A stretch of DNA of 64,000 bases from Anaerotruncus colihominis (GTDB lineage Bacteria; Bacillota; Clostridia; Oscillospirales; Ruminococcaceae), in the NCBI RefSeq assembly GCF_010206195.1, contig NZ_VIQT01000009.1:659747-723746 (forward strand), read 5' to 3'. The notes under the pieces are model-generated. The model ran no database searches. It was not told the origin of the DNA and was given only the letters and a program-made list of their open reading frames with translations. The position numbers were made by a program, and so were the translations under genes. Positions 26,089-33,899 of the stretch are shown here, piece after piece. Each line of letters opens with the position of its first letter. Positions within the stretch are counted from its first letter, which is position 1.

Positions 26089-27642
26089 TTGGTCAAGCTG
26101 GATATTAAGCCGAATACCTATTACGACTCGGTTACGCTCATGATCATCTCCAAGGACCTCAAAAAGCTCGATGGTGTTGAAGAAGCACTCGTCGGCATGG
26201 GTACCGATCTGAACCGTGAGCTGGCGCACAACCTGGGCATCAATTCGCCCGAATTTGAGGCGGTCACGCCGAACGACTTCTTTGTTGCAGTTAAGTGTGA
26301 CAGCGACGAGGTCATGGCTGCCGCGCTCGCCAAGGTTGAAGAAATGCTCAACAAGAAAAAAGAAAACAGCGCCATGAACTATTATCCTCCGACGCTGTCC
26401 TCCGCGCTCAAGATGGATGATCAGCTCAATATGGCGGTCATCTCTGTTCCCGGCAAATATGCGGCCGAGGTTGCGCAGAGCTGCCTTGATAAGGACATCA
26501 ACGTGATGCTGTTCAGCGACAATGTCACAATCGATGAGGAAAAGCGCCTTAAAGAGTGCGCCGCTTCCAAAGGACTTTTGATGATGGGACCCGACTGCGG
26601 CACCGCGATCATCAACAACGTCCCGCTGGCGTTTGCCAATGTGGTCAAATCGGGGGACATCGGTATTGTCGGCGCTTCCGGAACCGGTACGCAGGAGGTT
26701 TCCTCTCTGATCGACCAGTTCGGCGGCGGTTGCTCCCAGGTGCTTGGTACCGGCGGGCGCGATCTCAAGCTCGAAATCGGCGGCATTATGATGACGCTCG
26801 GACTTGACGCATTGATCAACGATCCCATGACAAAGGTGATTACGCTGATTTCCAAGCCGCCGGCAGAGGAAATCGCGGATAAAATCCTCAAGCAGGCTGC
26901 CGGCGCGGGCAAGCCAGTTGTTGTCTGCTTCATTGGCGGCGACCCCGCACAGGTTGAAAAGTACGGCCTGACAGCTGCCTGCTCGCTTGAGGACGCGGCC
27001 CGCAAGGCTGTGGCGCTTTCAAAAGGTGAAAAGCCGGTCGATTTCATTGGGTTCACTGCTCCCGAAGCTGAGATCGACAAGCTGGCGGCTGATGAAGCTG
27101 CGAAGTTTGCCTCCACTCAGAAATACATCCGTGGACTATATACAGGCGGAACGCTGTGCGATGAATCGATGAAGCTGCTTACAAAGGATCTCGGCGGCAT
27201 CTATTCAAATATCCCGTTGTCGCCGGAGTTTAAGCTTGCCGATGTCAACAAGAGCGTTGAGAACACCTGCCTTGATTATGGCGACGACGACTTCACGCGC
27301 GGACGCCCGCATCCGATGATCGATCCGTCCCTGCGCGCCGAACGTGTTGTGGCCGAGAGCCTCGATCCCTCAACGGCCGTCATTCTCGCTGACTGCGTGA
27401 TCGGCTATGGCTCCCATCCCAATCCGGCCGAGGATCTCTGCGACGCGATCAAAAAGGCAAAAGCCAACGCCGAGAAGGATGGCCGCTACATCAGCGCCGT
27501 TGTAGCCGTATGTGGCACCGAGGGCGATCCGCAATGCCTGTCCAAGACACAGCAGCAGTTGCGTGAAGCAGGCGCGATCGTCATGCCGTCCAACGCACAG
27601 GCCGCACGCTTCTCTGAAAAGATTCTTGCCAACATCAAGTAG
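26089..27642 (+). CDS. fdrA: FdrA family protein (AllF-like carbamoyltransferase subunit)
   Basis: A 517-residue FdrA homologue, related to succinyl-CoA synthetase alpha. It has a Rossmann-like CoA-ligase domain with MMGPDCGTAIINNVPLAF and GIVGASGTGTQEVSSLIDQFGGG (about 170-215), then the phosphorylation/ligase-like region ending LADCVIGYGSHPNPA and SNAQAARFS. In E. coli FdrA is part of the oxamate carbamoyltransferase complex. I choose TTG 26089 as start because TTGGAGG lies eight bases upstream; the earlier TTG at 26074 is inside that site. It is shorter than the roughly 555 residues of E. coli FdrA, and a 56-residue gene directly downstream appears to hold the missing tail. Confidence 0.85.
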   Translation: MVKLDIKPNTYYDSVTLMIISKDLKKLDGVEEALVGMGTDLNRELAHNLGINSPEFEAVTPNDFFVAVKCDSDEVMAAALAKVEEMLNKKKENSAMNYYPPTLSSALKMDDQLNMAVISVPGKYAAEVAQSCLDKDINVMLFSDNVTIDEEKRLKECAASKGLLMMGPDCGTAIINNVPLAFANVVKSGDIGIVGASGTGTQEVSSLIDQFGGGCSQVLGTGGRDLKLEIGGIMMTLGLDALINDPMTKVITLISKPPAEEIADKILKQAAGAGKPVVVCFIGGDPAQVEKYGLTAACSLEDAARKAVALSKGEKPVDFIGFTAPEAEIDKLAADEAAKFASTQKYIRGLYTGGTLCDESMKLLTKDLGGIYSNIPLSPEFKLADVNKSVENTCLDYGDDDFTRGRPHPMIDPSLRAERVVAESLDPSTAVILADCVIGYGSHPNPAEDLCDAIKKAKANAEKDGRYISAVVAVCGTEGDPQCLSKTQQQLREAGAIVMPSNAQAARFSEKILANIK

Positions 27643-27654
27643 GAGGTGGATACA

Positions 27655-27825
27655 ATGAGCAAAGTTAATGAGTTGTTCCAGAAAAAGCTGCACATTGTCA
27701 ACTTTGGTATCGAGTCGTTCTATGAGGACCTCAAGAGCCAGAAGCAGGAAGCCATTCACGTCGACTGGAAGCCTGTCGCGGGCGGTAATAAGAAAATGGC
27801 TTCGCTTCTTGGTATGCTCAAGTAA
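27655..27825 (+). CDS. Small FdrA C-terminal domain protein, 56 aa
   Basis: A short gene with a perfect AGGAGGTG site overlapping the fdrA stop and six bases before ATG. The product runs from MSKVNELFQKKLHIVNFGIE through FYEDLKSQKQEAIHVDWKPV to a GGNKKMASLLGMLK end. The VNxGIESF and VDWKPxAGG elements resemble the extreme C-terminus of longer FdrA proteins (small 'fdrA domain' proteins), so FdrA is probably split into two chains here. It lies 58 bases before the DUF1116 gene. It is likely a subunit of the carbamoyltransferase complex. Family assignment is from memory of conserved motifs, not from a search. Confidence 0.75.
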   Translation: MSKVNELFQKKLHIVNFGIESFYEDLKSQKQEAIHVDWKPVAGGNKKMASLLGMLK

Positions 27826-27883
27826 TTTGGGAATCAGAAACATTTCATAACATACATTCAAACATGAACGGGAGGAATTTACA

Positions 27884-29140
27884 ATGACGCTTGGCGAAAA
27901 GATCAATCAGGCAAACGCTGAAGCTCTTAAACGCATCCTCGGCGCACAGCCGACGCTTGTCGGCATGGGAACCGCCGGCGAGGACATCCCCGGTATGACC
28001 AAGAAAACCATTCTCCATGCCGGCCCGCCGGTCACATGGGACAAAATGTGCGGTCCAGTGCGTGGCGCGATCATCGGCGGCCTGATTTACGAGGGTCTTG
28101 CCTCCAACAAGGAGGAAGCCGAAAAGCTGGCGGCATCCGGTGAGATCACTTTCGATTCCTGCCATCACCACAACGCGGTCGGCCCGATGGCCGGTATTGT
28201 TACATATTCCATGCCGGTTTGGAAGGTTGTCAATAAGACATACGGCAACTATGCCTACTGCACTTTCAACGAGGGCCTTGGCAAAGTTCTTCGCTTTGGC
28301 GCGTTCGGCGACGAGGTTATCACACGTCTGAAATGGCTCCAGAACACCTTGTATCCGATTGTCAAGGAGGCGTTGGAGATTCATGGCGAGATCAACCTCA
28401 AAACGATGATCGCACAGGTGCTTCAGATGGGTGATGAAGGCCACAACCGCAACAAGGCCGGTACGTCCCTGCTCATCCGTGAGATCGCCCCGGCGATTGT
28501 CGCAACGCGCTTCTCGCAGGAAGAAAAGATTGAGGCGCTTAAATTCCTCAACAGCAACGACCACACATTCCTGAATCTGACAATGCCCGCCTGTAAGTCT
28601 ACGATGGACCCGGTTGGCAATATCCCGTACAGCACCATCGTCTACACGATGGCCCGCAACGGCACAGAATTCGGTATCCGTGTTTCCGGACTCGGCAACC
28701 GCTGGTTCACCGCTCCGGCTGAAATCATTGACGGACTCTACTTCCCTGGCTTTACCTCAGCGGACGCCAATCCGGATGTCGGCGATAGCTGCATCACTGA
28801 AACAACTGGTATCGGCGGCTTCTGCATGGCGGCAGCTCCTGCGATCGTTCAGTTCGTCGGCGGCACTGTGGCTGATTCCATCAAGTACTCCACCCAGATG
28901 TACGAGATCACCGAGGGAGAAGGCAACACCTATCAAATTCCGGCGCTCAACTTCCGCGGCAGCGCCACCGGCATCGACATCCGCAAGGTTATTGAAACTG
29001 GCATCCGCCCGATCATCAACACTGGTATCGCCGCCAAGGAAATGGGCGTCGGTCAGGTTGGCGCCGGCCTTGTCAGCCCGCCAATGAAGTGCTTTGAGGA
29101 CGCGCTGGAAGCTTGCACCGCCTGGGCGCAGGAATCCTGA
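27884..29140 (+). CDS. allG: DUF1116 / AllG-like carbamoyltransferase subunit
   Basis: A 418-residue DUF1116 protein (YlbE/AllG family). Hallmarks are VGMGTAGEDIPGM, ILHAGPPVTWDKMCGPVRGA near residue 45, the DSCHHHNAVGPMAGI histidine cluster near 90, and EGHNRNKAGTSLLIREIAP. AllG is the partner of FdrA and AllH in the E. coli oxamate carbamoyltransferase. The start has GGGAGG eight to nine bases before ATG. It lies between the small FdrA-tail gene and the cyclase gene, in one operon. In the proposed route it would help transfer the carbamoyl group of an N-carbamoyl amide to phosphate. Confidence 0.85.
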   Translation: MTLGEKINQANAEALKRILGAQPTLVGMGTAGEDIPGMTKKTILHAGPPVTWDKMCGPVRGAIIGGLIYEGLASNKEEAEKLAASGEITFDSCHHHNAVGPMAGIVTYSMPVWKVVNKTYGNYAYCTFNEGLGKVLRFGAFGDEVITRLKWLQNTLYPIVKEALEIHGEINLKTMIAQVLQMGDEGHNRNKAGTSLLIREIAPAIVATRFSQEEKIEALKFLNSNDHTFLNLTMPACKSTMDPVGNIPYSTIVYTMARNGTEFGIRVSGLGNRWFTAPAEIIDGLYFPGFTSADANPDVGDSCITETTGIGGFCMAAAPAIVQFVGGTVADSIKYSTQMYEITEGEGNTYQIPALNFRGSATGIDIRKVIETGIRPIINTGIAAKEMGVGQVGAGLVSPPMKCFEDALEACTAWAQES

Positions 29141-29219
29141 TTTTCCCCTTGCCGCTTTATGGCGGCGCAGCAATCTGTTGGACCGTATTTTATATACATA
29201 ATTTAAAGGAGGCATTCTA

Positions 29220-30020
29220 ATGAGCAAGTGGAGCGATATCAAAATGTACGACCTGAGCATCCCGATCGGTATTCTGACCCCGCCGTGGCCGACCTACGAG
29301 CCAATGCAGGTGAAGTTCTTCAAGCGCCTTGCACCAAACGGCGCCAATGGTCAGTTGGTTACGCACTCCAACCATGTTGGCACGCATCTGGACGGTCCTC
29401 TGCATTTTGACACCGCCGGCCGCGATATCGCGTCCCTCGAGCTGACCAAGCTGTGCGCGCCGGGCGTCGTGGTTGATCTCTCCGATATGGCACAGGATTT
29501 CGGTATCTACACACCGAAGGATCTGATGGACCGCGCTGAAATCCGCAAGGGCGATATCCTGATTATCAACACTGGCTATCATAAGTACGGCTTTGATCAG
29601 CCGACTGCTGATGAGCGCCGTTATATGCTGCGTCATCCTGGCCCGTCGATGGACTTTGTCCAGTGGATCCGCGACATGGAAATCAAGTGGATCGGCGTCG
29701 ACTGTGGTTCCGCTGACCATCCGATGAACACGAAGATCCGCGATTGGGAGCCGATGGAGGCTGAAGCTTGCGATAAGATTTTCATGGAGCGTTATGGAAA
29801 ACATCTCAATGATATTTACGAGTGGCCGAAGAACTATCAAGCCATGCACATCCAGCTTTTCTGCCAGCCGTATGAAGCGATCCATGCGGAGTGCCTGGGC
29901 GGCGAAATCGATAAGTTGAGCAACCAGCGCTGCGTTATCGGCTGTTTCCCCTGGAAGTTCACAGAGGGCGAAAGCTGCATCAGCCGTATTGTCGCTTTCA
30001 CCGGTTTCGAAGACGCATAA
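29220..30020 (+). CDS. Cyclase-family metal-dependent hydrolase (ring-opening amidohydrolase type)
   Basis: A 266-residue member of the 'cyclase' family that includes bacterial kynurenine formamidase and isatin hydrolase. The metal-binding motif is HVGTHLDGPLHF (His52, His56, Asp58, His62), and a second active-site block is GVDCGSADHPMN with His166. These enzymes use Mn or Zn to hydrolyse amide bonds, including strained cyclic imides and lactams. AAAGGAGG precedes ATG by seven bases. It is the last gene of the operon, followed by a strong terminator. I propose that it opens the ring made by the molybdenum hydroxylase (barbiturate to ureidomalonate), replacing a classical barbiturase; that is inference. 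Confidence 0.83.
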   Translation: MSKWSDIKMYDLSIPIGILTPPWPTYEPMQVKFFKRLAPNGANGQLVTHSNHVGTHLDGPLHFDTAGRDIASLELTKLCAPGVVVDLSDMAQDFGIYTPKDLMDRAEIRKGDILIINTGYHKYGFDQPTADERRYMLRHPGPSMDFVQWIRDMEIKWIGVDCGSADHPMNTKIRDWEPMEAEACDKIFMERYGKHLNDIYEWPKNYQAMHIQLFCQPYEAIHAECLGGEIDKLSNQRCVIGCFPWKFTEGESCISRIVAFTGFEDA

Positions 30021-30076
30021 AATTTGCTTTTCCCACATTGTCCATATAGAGAAACATCTTCCTCACACATGGGAAG

Positions 30077-30106
30077 ACCGCCTGCATTCGTGCGGGCGGT
30101 TTTTCC
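30077..30106 (+). terminator. Terminator of the carbamoyltransferase/cyclase operon
   Basis: A 10-bp stem, ACCGCCTGCA with TGCGGGCGGT (one G-U pair), closed by a UUCG tetraloop and followed by TTTTT. It lies 57 bases after the cyclase stop. Confidence 0.9.
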
Positions 30107-30150
30107 ATTTCAGAACACAAATTATCTTTTCTTTCAACACAAACCATGGT

Positions 30151-30477
30151 ATAATAACCGCAGGGCGGTTATTATACGTTTTATGGCCAGGGCGATTCGC
30201 GGGCGCGGCCCGCTGCCGCCCCAATGGCCGATTATCCCATGCCGCTTCGCGGACATGGGATAATAACCGCAGGGCGGTTATTATACGTTTTATGGCCAGG
30301 GCGATTCGCGGGCGCGGCCCGCTGCCGCCCCAATGGCCGATTATCCCATGCCGCTTCGCGGACATGGGATAATAACCGCAGGGCGGTTATTATACGTTTT
30401 ATGGCCAGGGCGATTCGCGGGCGCAGCCCGCTGCCGCCCCAATGGCCGATTATCCCATGCCGCTTCGCGGACATGGG
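30151..30477. repeat. Three tandem copies of a 109-bp palindromic repeat
   Basis: Units begin at 30151, 30260 and 30369, and a fourth is broken off at 30478. The copies are identical except for one visible change (GCGCGGCCC to GCGCAGCCC in the third). Each unit holds several hairpins: TAATAACCGC/GCGGTTATTA, a GGGCGCGGCCCGC core and CCCATG-CCGC-TTC-GCGG-CATGGG. Short open frames crossing the units are periodic artefacts. The near identity implies recent duplication. It lies between an operon terminator and the AIM24 gene. Confidence 0.9.
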
Positions 30478-30550
30478 ATAATATGCGCAAGGCAAACGGC
30501 AAAAGCTGTTTGCAGCAGACAAGCCCGAAGGGCTGCCTCTGTGGTATGCT
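30478..30550 (-). repeat. Dispersed palindromic repeat, copy B (reverse orientation)
   Basis: Read on the minus strand it parallels copy A at the window start: GCAGCCCTTCGGGCTTG, then CTGCAAACAG, then GCCGTTTGCCTTGCGCATAT. It abuts the last 109-bp unit exactly, replacing the rest of the fourth unit. Confidence 0.6.
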
Positions 30551-30614
30551 GAATCTGAAAATAATCCCTTACCAGAACCAATATGATTAAATACATATGA
30601 AAGGCGGAATATTC

Positions 30615-31295
30615 ATGCGATACGAAATTCAGGGCGAGCCGCTTCCGGTTGTTGTCTGTGAGTTACAGCCAGGTGAAAAAATGATCACAGAGCGCGGCTC
30701 CATGAGCTGGATGACATCAAACATGCAGATGGAAACGACCTCAAACGGCGGCCTGGGCAAGGCGCTTGGCCGTATGTTTTCAGGTGAGGCTCTGTTCCAA
30801 AATATTTACACTGCAATAGACGTTCCTGGAATCATCGCGTTTGCCTCCAGCTTCCCTGGCTCCATCCGCGCGGTTGAAATTTCGCCGAATAACGAACTGA
30901 TTGTTCAAAAATCGGGATTTCTTGCCTCCGAGGCGGGTGTCGAACTTTCGATCTTTTTTCAGAAAAAGCTTAGTTCCGGCTTCTTCGGCGGCGAGGGCTT
31001 TATTATGCAACGCCTGTCTGGCAAAGGGACGGCTTTTGTAGAAATTGATGGTTATGCTGTTGAATACAACCTCGATCCTGGTGAAAAGCTGGTGGTAGAT
31101 ACTGGTTATCTCGCTGCGATGAGCGGTTCGTGTTCCATCGATATCCAGACTGTCCCTGGTCTTAAAAACAAACTCTTTGGCGGAGAAGGGTTTTTTAACA
31201 CGGTTGTCACCGGCCCAGGCAAGGTCATTCTACAGACCATGCCCATCAGTACAGTAGCCGGCGCTTTACGCCCCTTCTTCCCCACTACAAAATAA
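30615..31295 (+). CDS. AIM24/TIGR00266 family protein
   Basis: A 226-residue protein of the AIM24 (TIGR00266) family, an all-beta fold with Gly-rich strands. It shows the features ERGSMSWMTSNMQMETTSNGGLGKALGRMFSGE-type start, FFGGEGFIMQRLSGKGTAFVE and LFGGEGFFNTVVTGPGKVILQTMP. The function is unknown in bacteria. The ATG at 30615 is chosen because AAGGCGG lies seven bases upstream; the in-frame ATG at 30597 precedes that site. It is monocistronic, between the repeat cluster and a terminator. Confidence 0.87.
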   Translation: MRYEIQGEPLPVVVCELQPGEKMITERGSMSWMTSNMQMETTSNGGLGKALGRMFSGEALFQNIYTAIDVPGIIAFASSFPGSIRAVEISPNNELIVQKSGFLASEAGVELSIFFQKKLSSGFFGGEGFIMQRLSGKGTAFVEIDGYAVEYNLDPGEKLVVDTGYLAAMSGSCSIDIQTVPGLKNKLFGGEGFFNTVVTGPGKVILQTMPISTVAGALRPFFPTTK

Positions 31296-31307
31296 ATTGC
31301 GAAAAAT

Positions 31308-31351
31308 AAAAAGAAAGCCTTCGGCGCTGATGCTTTGAAGGCTTTCTTTTA
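31308..31351 (+). terminator. Intrinsic terminator after the AIM24 gene
   Basis: AAAAGAAAGCCTT pairs with AAGGCTTTCTTTT across a 15-base loop, ending in a T-rich stretch, 12 bases after the stop codon. Confidence 0.85.
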
Positions 31352-31368
31352 TTGTATCATCGCAGTGA

Positions 31369-31432
31369 CAAGCCCAAAAGGGCTTGTATGTCGCAAAGCG
31401 ATAGTAAAACCAGCAACAGTTTTGACATGTTG
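31369..31432 (+). repeat. Dispersed palindromic repeat, copy C (diverged)
   Basis: The block order matches copy A: GACAAGCCC-AAAA-GGGCTTGT, then TGTCGCAAAGCGATA, then AAAACCAGCAACAGTTTTG. Substitutions are often compensatory (CAAGCCC/GGGCTTG is kept, while GCCGC/GCGGC has become GTCGC/GCGAT). Confidence 0.5.
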
Positions 31433-31502
31433 ATTGTGTCATAATTAAATTGACCGTCAAAGCGACCGTGGATCGCGCCCGTATATCGCCCTGGCCATAT
31501 GG

Positions 31503-31535
31503 TGATCAAATAAATGCTTTGCATTTATTTGATCA
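31503..31535. repeat. Perfect inverted repeat over the dehydrogenase stop codon
   Basis: A 15-bp perfect stem, TGATCAAATAAATGC and its complement, around TTT. It contains the TAA stop and the last codons of the minus-strand 2-hydroxyacid dehydrogenase gene. No good T run follows, so it may act as an mRNA end structure. Confidence 0.6.
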
Positions 31536-32469
31536 CATTTTGCGGCTTTCCTGCGATCCACTTTTCAAGATTGTCACATGCAATCACCGCACGTTTATAC
31601 AATGCCTCCTTTGTCGCAAACGCGACATGCGGCGTTGCGATCAAATTTGGCGCATAGAACAACGGATGCTCCGGATCAACTGGCGGTTCAATCTCAAAGA
31701 CATCGACGCCTGCACCCGCGATTACACCTTCCTTGAGCGCCTGCGCAAGCGCCTGGCTGTCAACAACAGGGCCGCGTGCCGTATTGATCAGCACAGCATT
31801 CGACTTCATCCGCTTTAACTGGTCATATCCGATCAATCCGCGGGTTGCATCCGTAAGCGGGACATGCAGGGAAACAATATCGCTGTTTGCCAACAGCTCC
31901 TCCATTGAAACATAGGTCAATCCTGATTCAGACTTCTTGGTGCGGCTGTATGCCAGCACCTCACATCCAAACGCCTGTGCAATTTTTGCCACGCGCATAC
32001 CGATCGCCCCGGTACCCACAATGCCGAATTTTTTACCTTCAAGCTCATACCCGACCAGTCCATCCTTTGTACCGCAGGTGCGCACGACACGGTCACATGA
32101 CAGGATGTTGCGATATAGCGCAATCAAAAGGCCAAACACAAGGTCTGCCACAGCCGCTGTTGAATAACCCGCGCAATTACAGACAGTAATACCCCGCTCA
32201 CGGCAGGCATCCATTGCAACATGGTCGACGCCAGTAAAGGCAACCAGGATCAATTTCAGCGAATCGCACTGTTCGATCACCTCACGTTTAAAGGGCAGGT
32301 TTGACAGAACTACGATGTCTGCGTCGCGACTGCGCTCCACAAGTACAGCGCTATCCAATATGCGCGTATCATAATACGCAATCTCCAAATTCCCGCCCCC
32401 AGCGCGTTCACACATTTTGAGCAGCTTATCTTTCTCAACGCCAAGCGGTTCGAGGATCGCTAATTTCAT
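31525..32469 (-). CDS. D-isomer-specific 2-hydroxyacid dehydrogenase
   Basis: A 314-residue NAD-dependent dehydrogenase. The nucleotide-binding motif is GIVGTGAIGMRVA (149-161), and the catalytic residues are Arg232 (NTARGPVVD), Glu261 (FEIEPP) and His281 (ATPHVAF). The substrate domain begins with the N-terminal 100 residues and includes the SNLPF and AFTGVDHV loops. It reduces a 2-keto acid to a D-2-hydroxy acid or the reverse; glyoxylate, hydroxypyruvate and pyruvate are all plausible. GGAGG lies eight bases before ATG. It is a single gene with no informative neighbours. Confidence 0.87.
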   Translation of the reverse strand: MKLAILEPLGVEKDKLLKMCERAGGGNLEIAYYDTRILDSAVLVERSRDADIVVLSNLPFKREVIEQCDSLKLILVAFTGVDHVAMDACRERGITVCNCAGYSTAAVADLVFGLLIALYRNILSCDRVVRTCGTKDGLVGYELEGKKFGIVGTGAIGMRVAKIAQAFGCEVLAYSRTKKSESGLTYVSMEELLANSDIVSLHVPLTDATRGLIGYDQLKRMKSNAVLINTARGPVVDSQALAQALKEGVIAGAGVDVFEIEPPVDPEHPLFYAPNLIATPHVAFATKEALYKRAVIACDNLEKWIAGKPQNVIK

Positions 32470-32558
32470 AAAAACAGCCTCCTATTTCGTCAATACATGA
32501 TCTTATTTCAATATAGCACATTTTTCCTGAAATTGCACGATCTTTTTGACGGGGAGTG

Positions 32559-33899
32559 TTAAAGATTTCCAGGTAAGGTCACAGTGCAGATCGTACCTTG
32601 ACCTAATTCGCTTTTATATACAATCGTCCCTGTGTGCAGCTCCACAATACGTCGTACAATGGAAAGGCCGAGTCCGTTTCCTTCACGCGCATGGGAATTG
32701 TCACCTTGATAAAATTTTTCAAAAATACGCTTTTGAGTCTCCGGCGACATACCGACGCCGTCATCAATGATCTCCACACAGACGTCACCCGCTGGTATGC
32801 CACGCAATTCGATCCCTACATTTCCGCCGGGGTCTGTAAATTTAATCGCATTGGAGAGCAAATTCAACCAGAGCTGCTGAAGCAGTTCAACATCTCCGCG
32901 ATAATCGATCCGGTCAAGCCGGATGTCTAATTCAACTGATTTTGTGCTCCACTGTCCTTCCAAAAGTAAAATACAACGCCGTAATTGTTCATCAAGCGAA
33001 AAATTGATGATATTTTCCGCCGCGCTCTGATTTTCCAAACGGGATAAGCGCAGCAAATTCGACGACAGGCTGGACATCCGTTCCGTTTCATCAGTAATCA
33101 GCCCCACATATTTTCTGAATTTTGTTTCATCCAGCTTCTCAAACGGCGTCGCTGTCAAGAGCTTTACGCTTCCACGGATCGCAGAAACCGGTGTTTTAAA
33201 CTCGTGCGAAACGCTGCTGACAAAATCCTTTCGCAGATATTCAATATTCCGAAGCTCCCCCACCATCCAGTTAAAATTCTGTACGACGACGCCCATCTCG
33301 TCACGGCCGCGGTAATCGACGCGTACCCCAAAATCACCGCGCGCGACATGCCTGATCGCCGCATCCAATTCACGCAATGGCCGTGTGGAATGACGAATTG
33401 CAAAAAACGCGCCCGCGCTCGCGATCCCAGCGCAGATAATCAGTGTTTGCAAAACCAGCAGATGAGTCCATCTGGTATGCATGGAATCGGATTTTGCAGA
33501 CAACCAGATATATCCGTCGGCTGTACGAAAAACACCGGCAAGCCCATTACTTTCAAGCCTGATCAGTCTTGTCTGATTCGGCTCCAAAGGCATGTCCAGT
33601 TGAAATCCAGCCGGAAGGGCTTCTTCTGTTTTGGCCAACCCGATTGAATCAACCTTTGGCCTGAGCAGATCAATCACTTCATTTACAGGCATATTCGACC
33701 GTTCCATCACGCTGGTTAAAAAATCCGTTATCGACTGAAGCTGTTCCTCCGCAGCATGGCGTACCTGCCCCCATATGCTCATAAACATGATCATATAAGT
33801 GATCGCACATGCAACGAATACGATAACGAACAGAGTAACCAGATACTTAAACTGGAGCGAATGAAGCCATCTGAATCTTTGCGAACAAGTTTGTTTCAT
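32559..33899 (-). CDS. Sensor histidine kinase
   Basis: A 446-residue membrane kinase with transmembrane helices about 19-40 and 145-168 bracketing an extracytoplasmic sensor region of about 105 residues. A HAMP linker follows, then HisKA with phospho-accepting His232 in SHEFKTP, and a HATPase domain with NLLSNAIKF, DDGVGM and GNGLGLSIV. It phosphorylates the response regulator encoded just upstream; the two genes overlap by four bases. It is divergent from an RND efflux pair, so it probably senses a toxic compound or envelope stress and controls that pump. Confidence 0.9.
   Translation of the reverse strand: MKQTCSQRFRWLHSLQFKYLVTLFVIVFVACAITYMIMFMSIWGQVRHAAEEQLQSITDFLTSVMERSNMPVNEVIDLLRPKVDSIGLAKTEEALPAGFQLDMPLEPNQTRLIRLESNGLAGVFRTADGYIWLSAKSDSMHTRWTHLLVLQTLIICAGIASAGAFFAIRHSTRPLRELDAAIRHVARGDFGVRVDYRGRDEMGVVVQNFNWMVGELRNIEYLRKDFVSSVSHEFKTPVSAIRGSVKLLTATPFEKLDETKFRKYVGLITDETERMSSLSSNLLRLSRLENQSAAENIINFSLDEQLRRCILLLEGQWSTKSVELDIRLDRIDYRGDVELLQQLWLNLLSNAIKFTDPGGNVGIELRGIPAGDVCVEIIDDGVGMSPETQKRIFEKFYQGDNSHAREGNGLGLSIVRRIVELHTGTIVYKSELGQGTICTVTLPGNL

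Noticed and set aside
30151-30477. CRISPR array
   Set aside because: The repeat unit is 109 bp and contiguous with no unique spacers, and no cas gene is present.
30024-30590. Overlapping 80-130 codon open frames across the 109-bp repeats
   Set aside because: They repeat the same peptide with a 109-base offset and switch frame at each unit, which is expected from non-coding tandem repeats.
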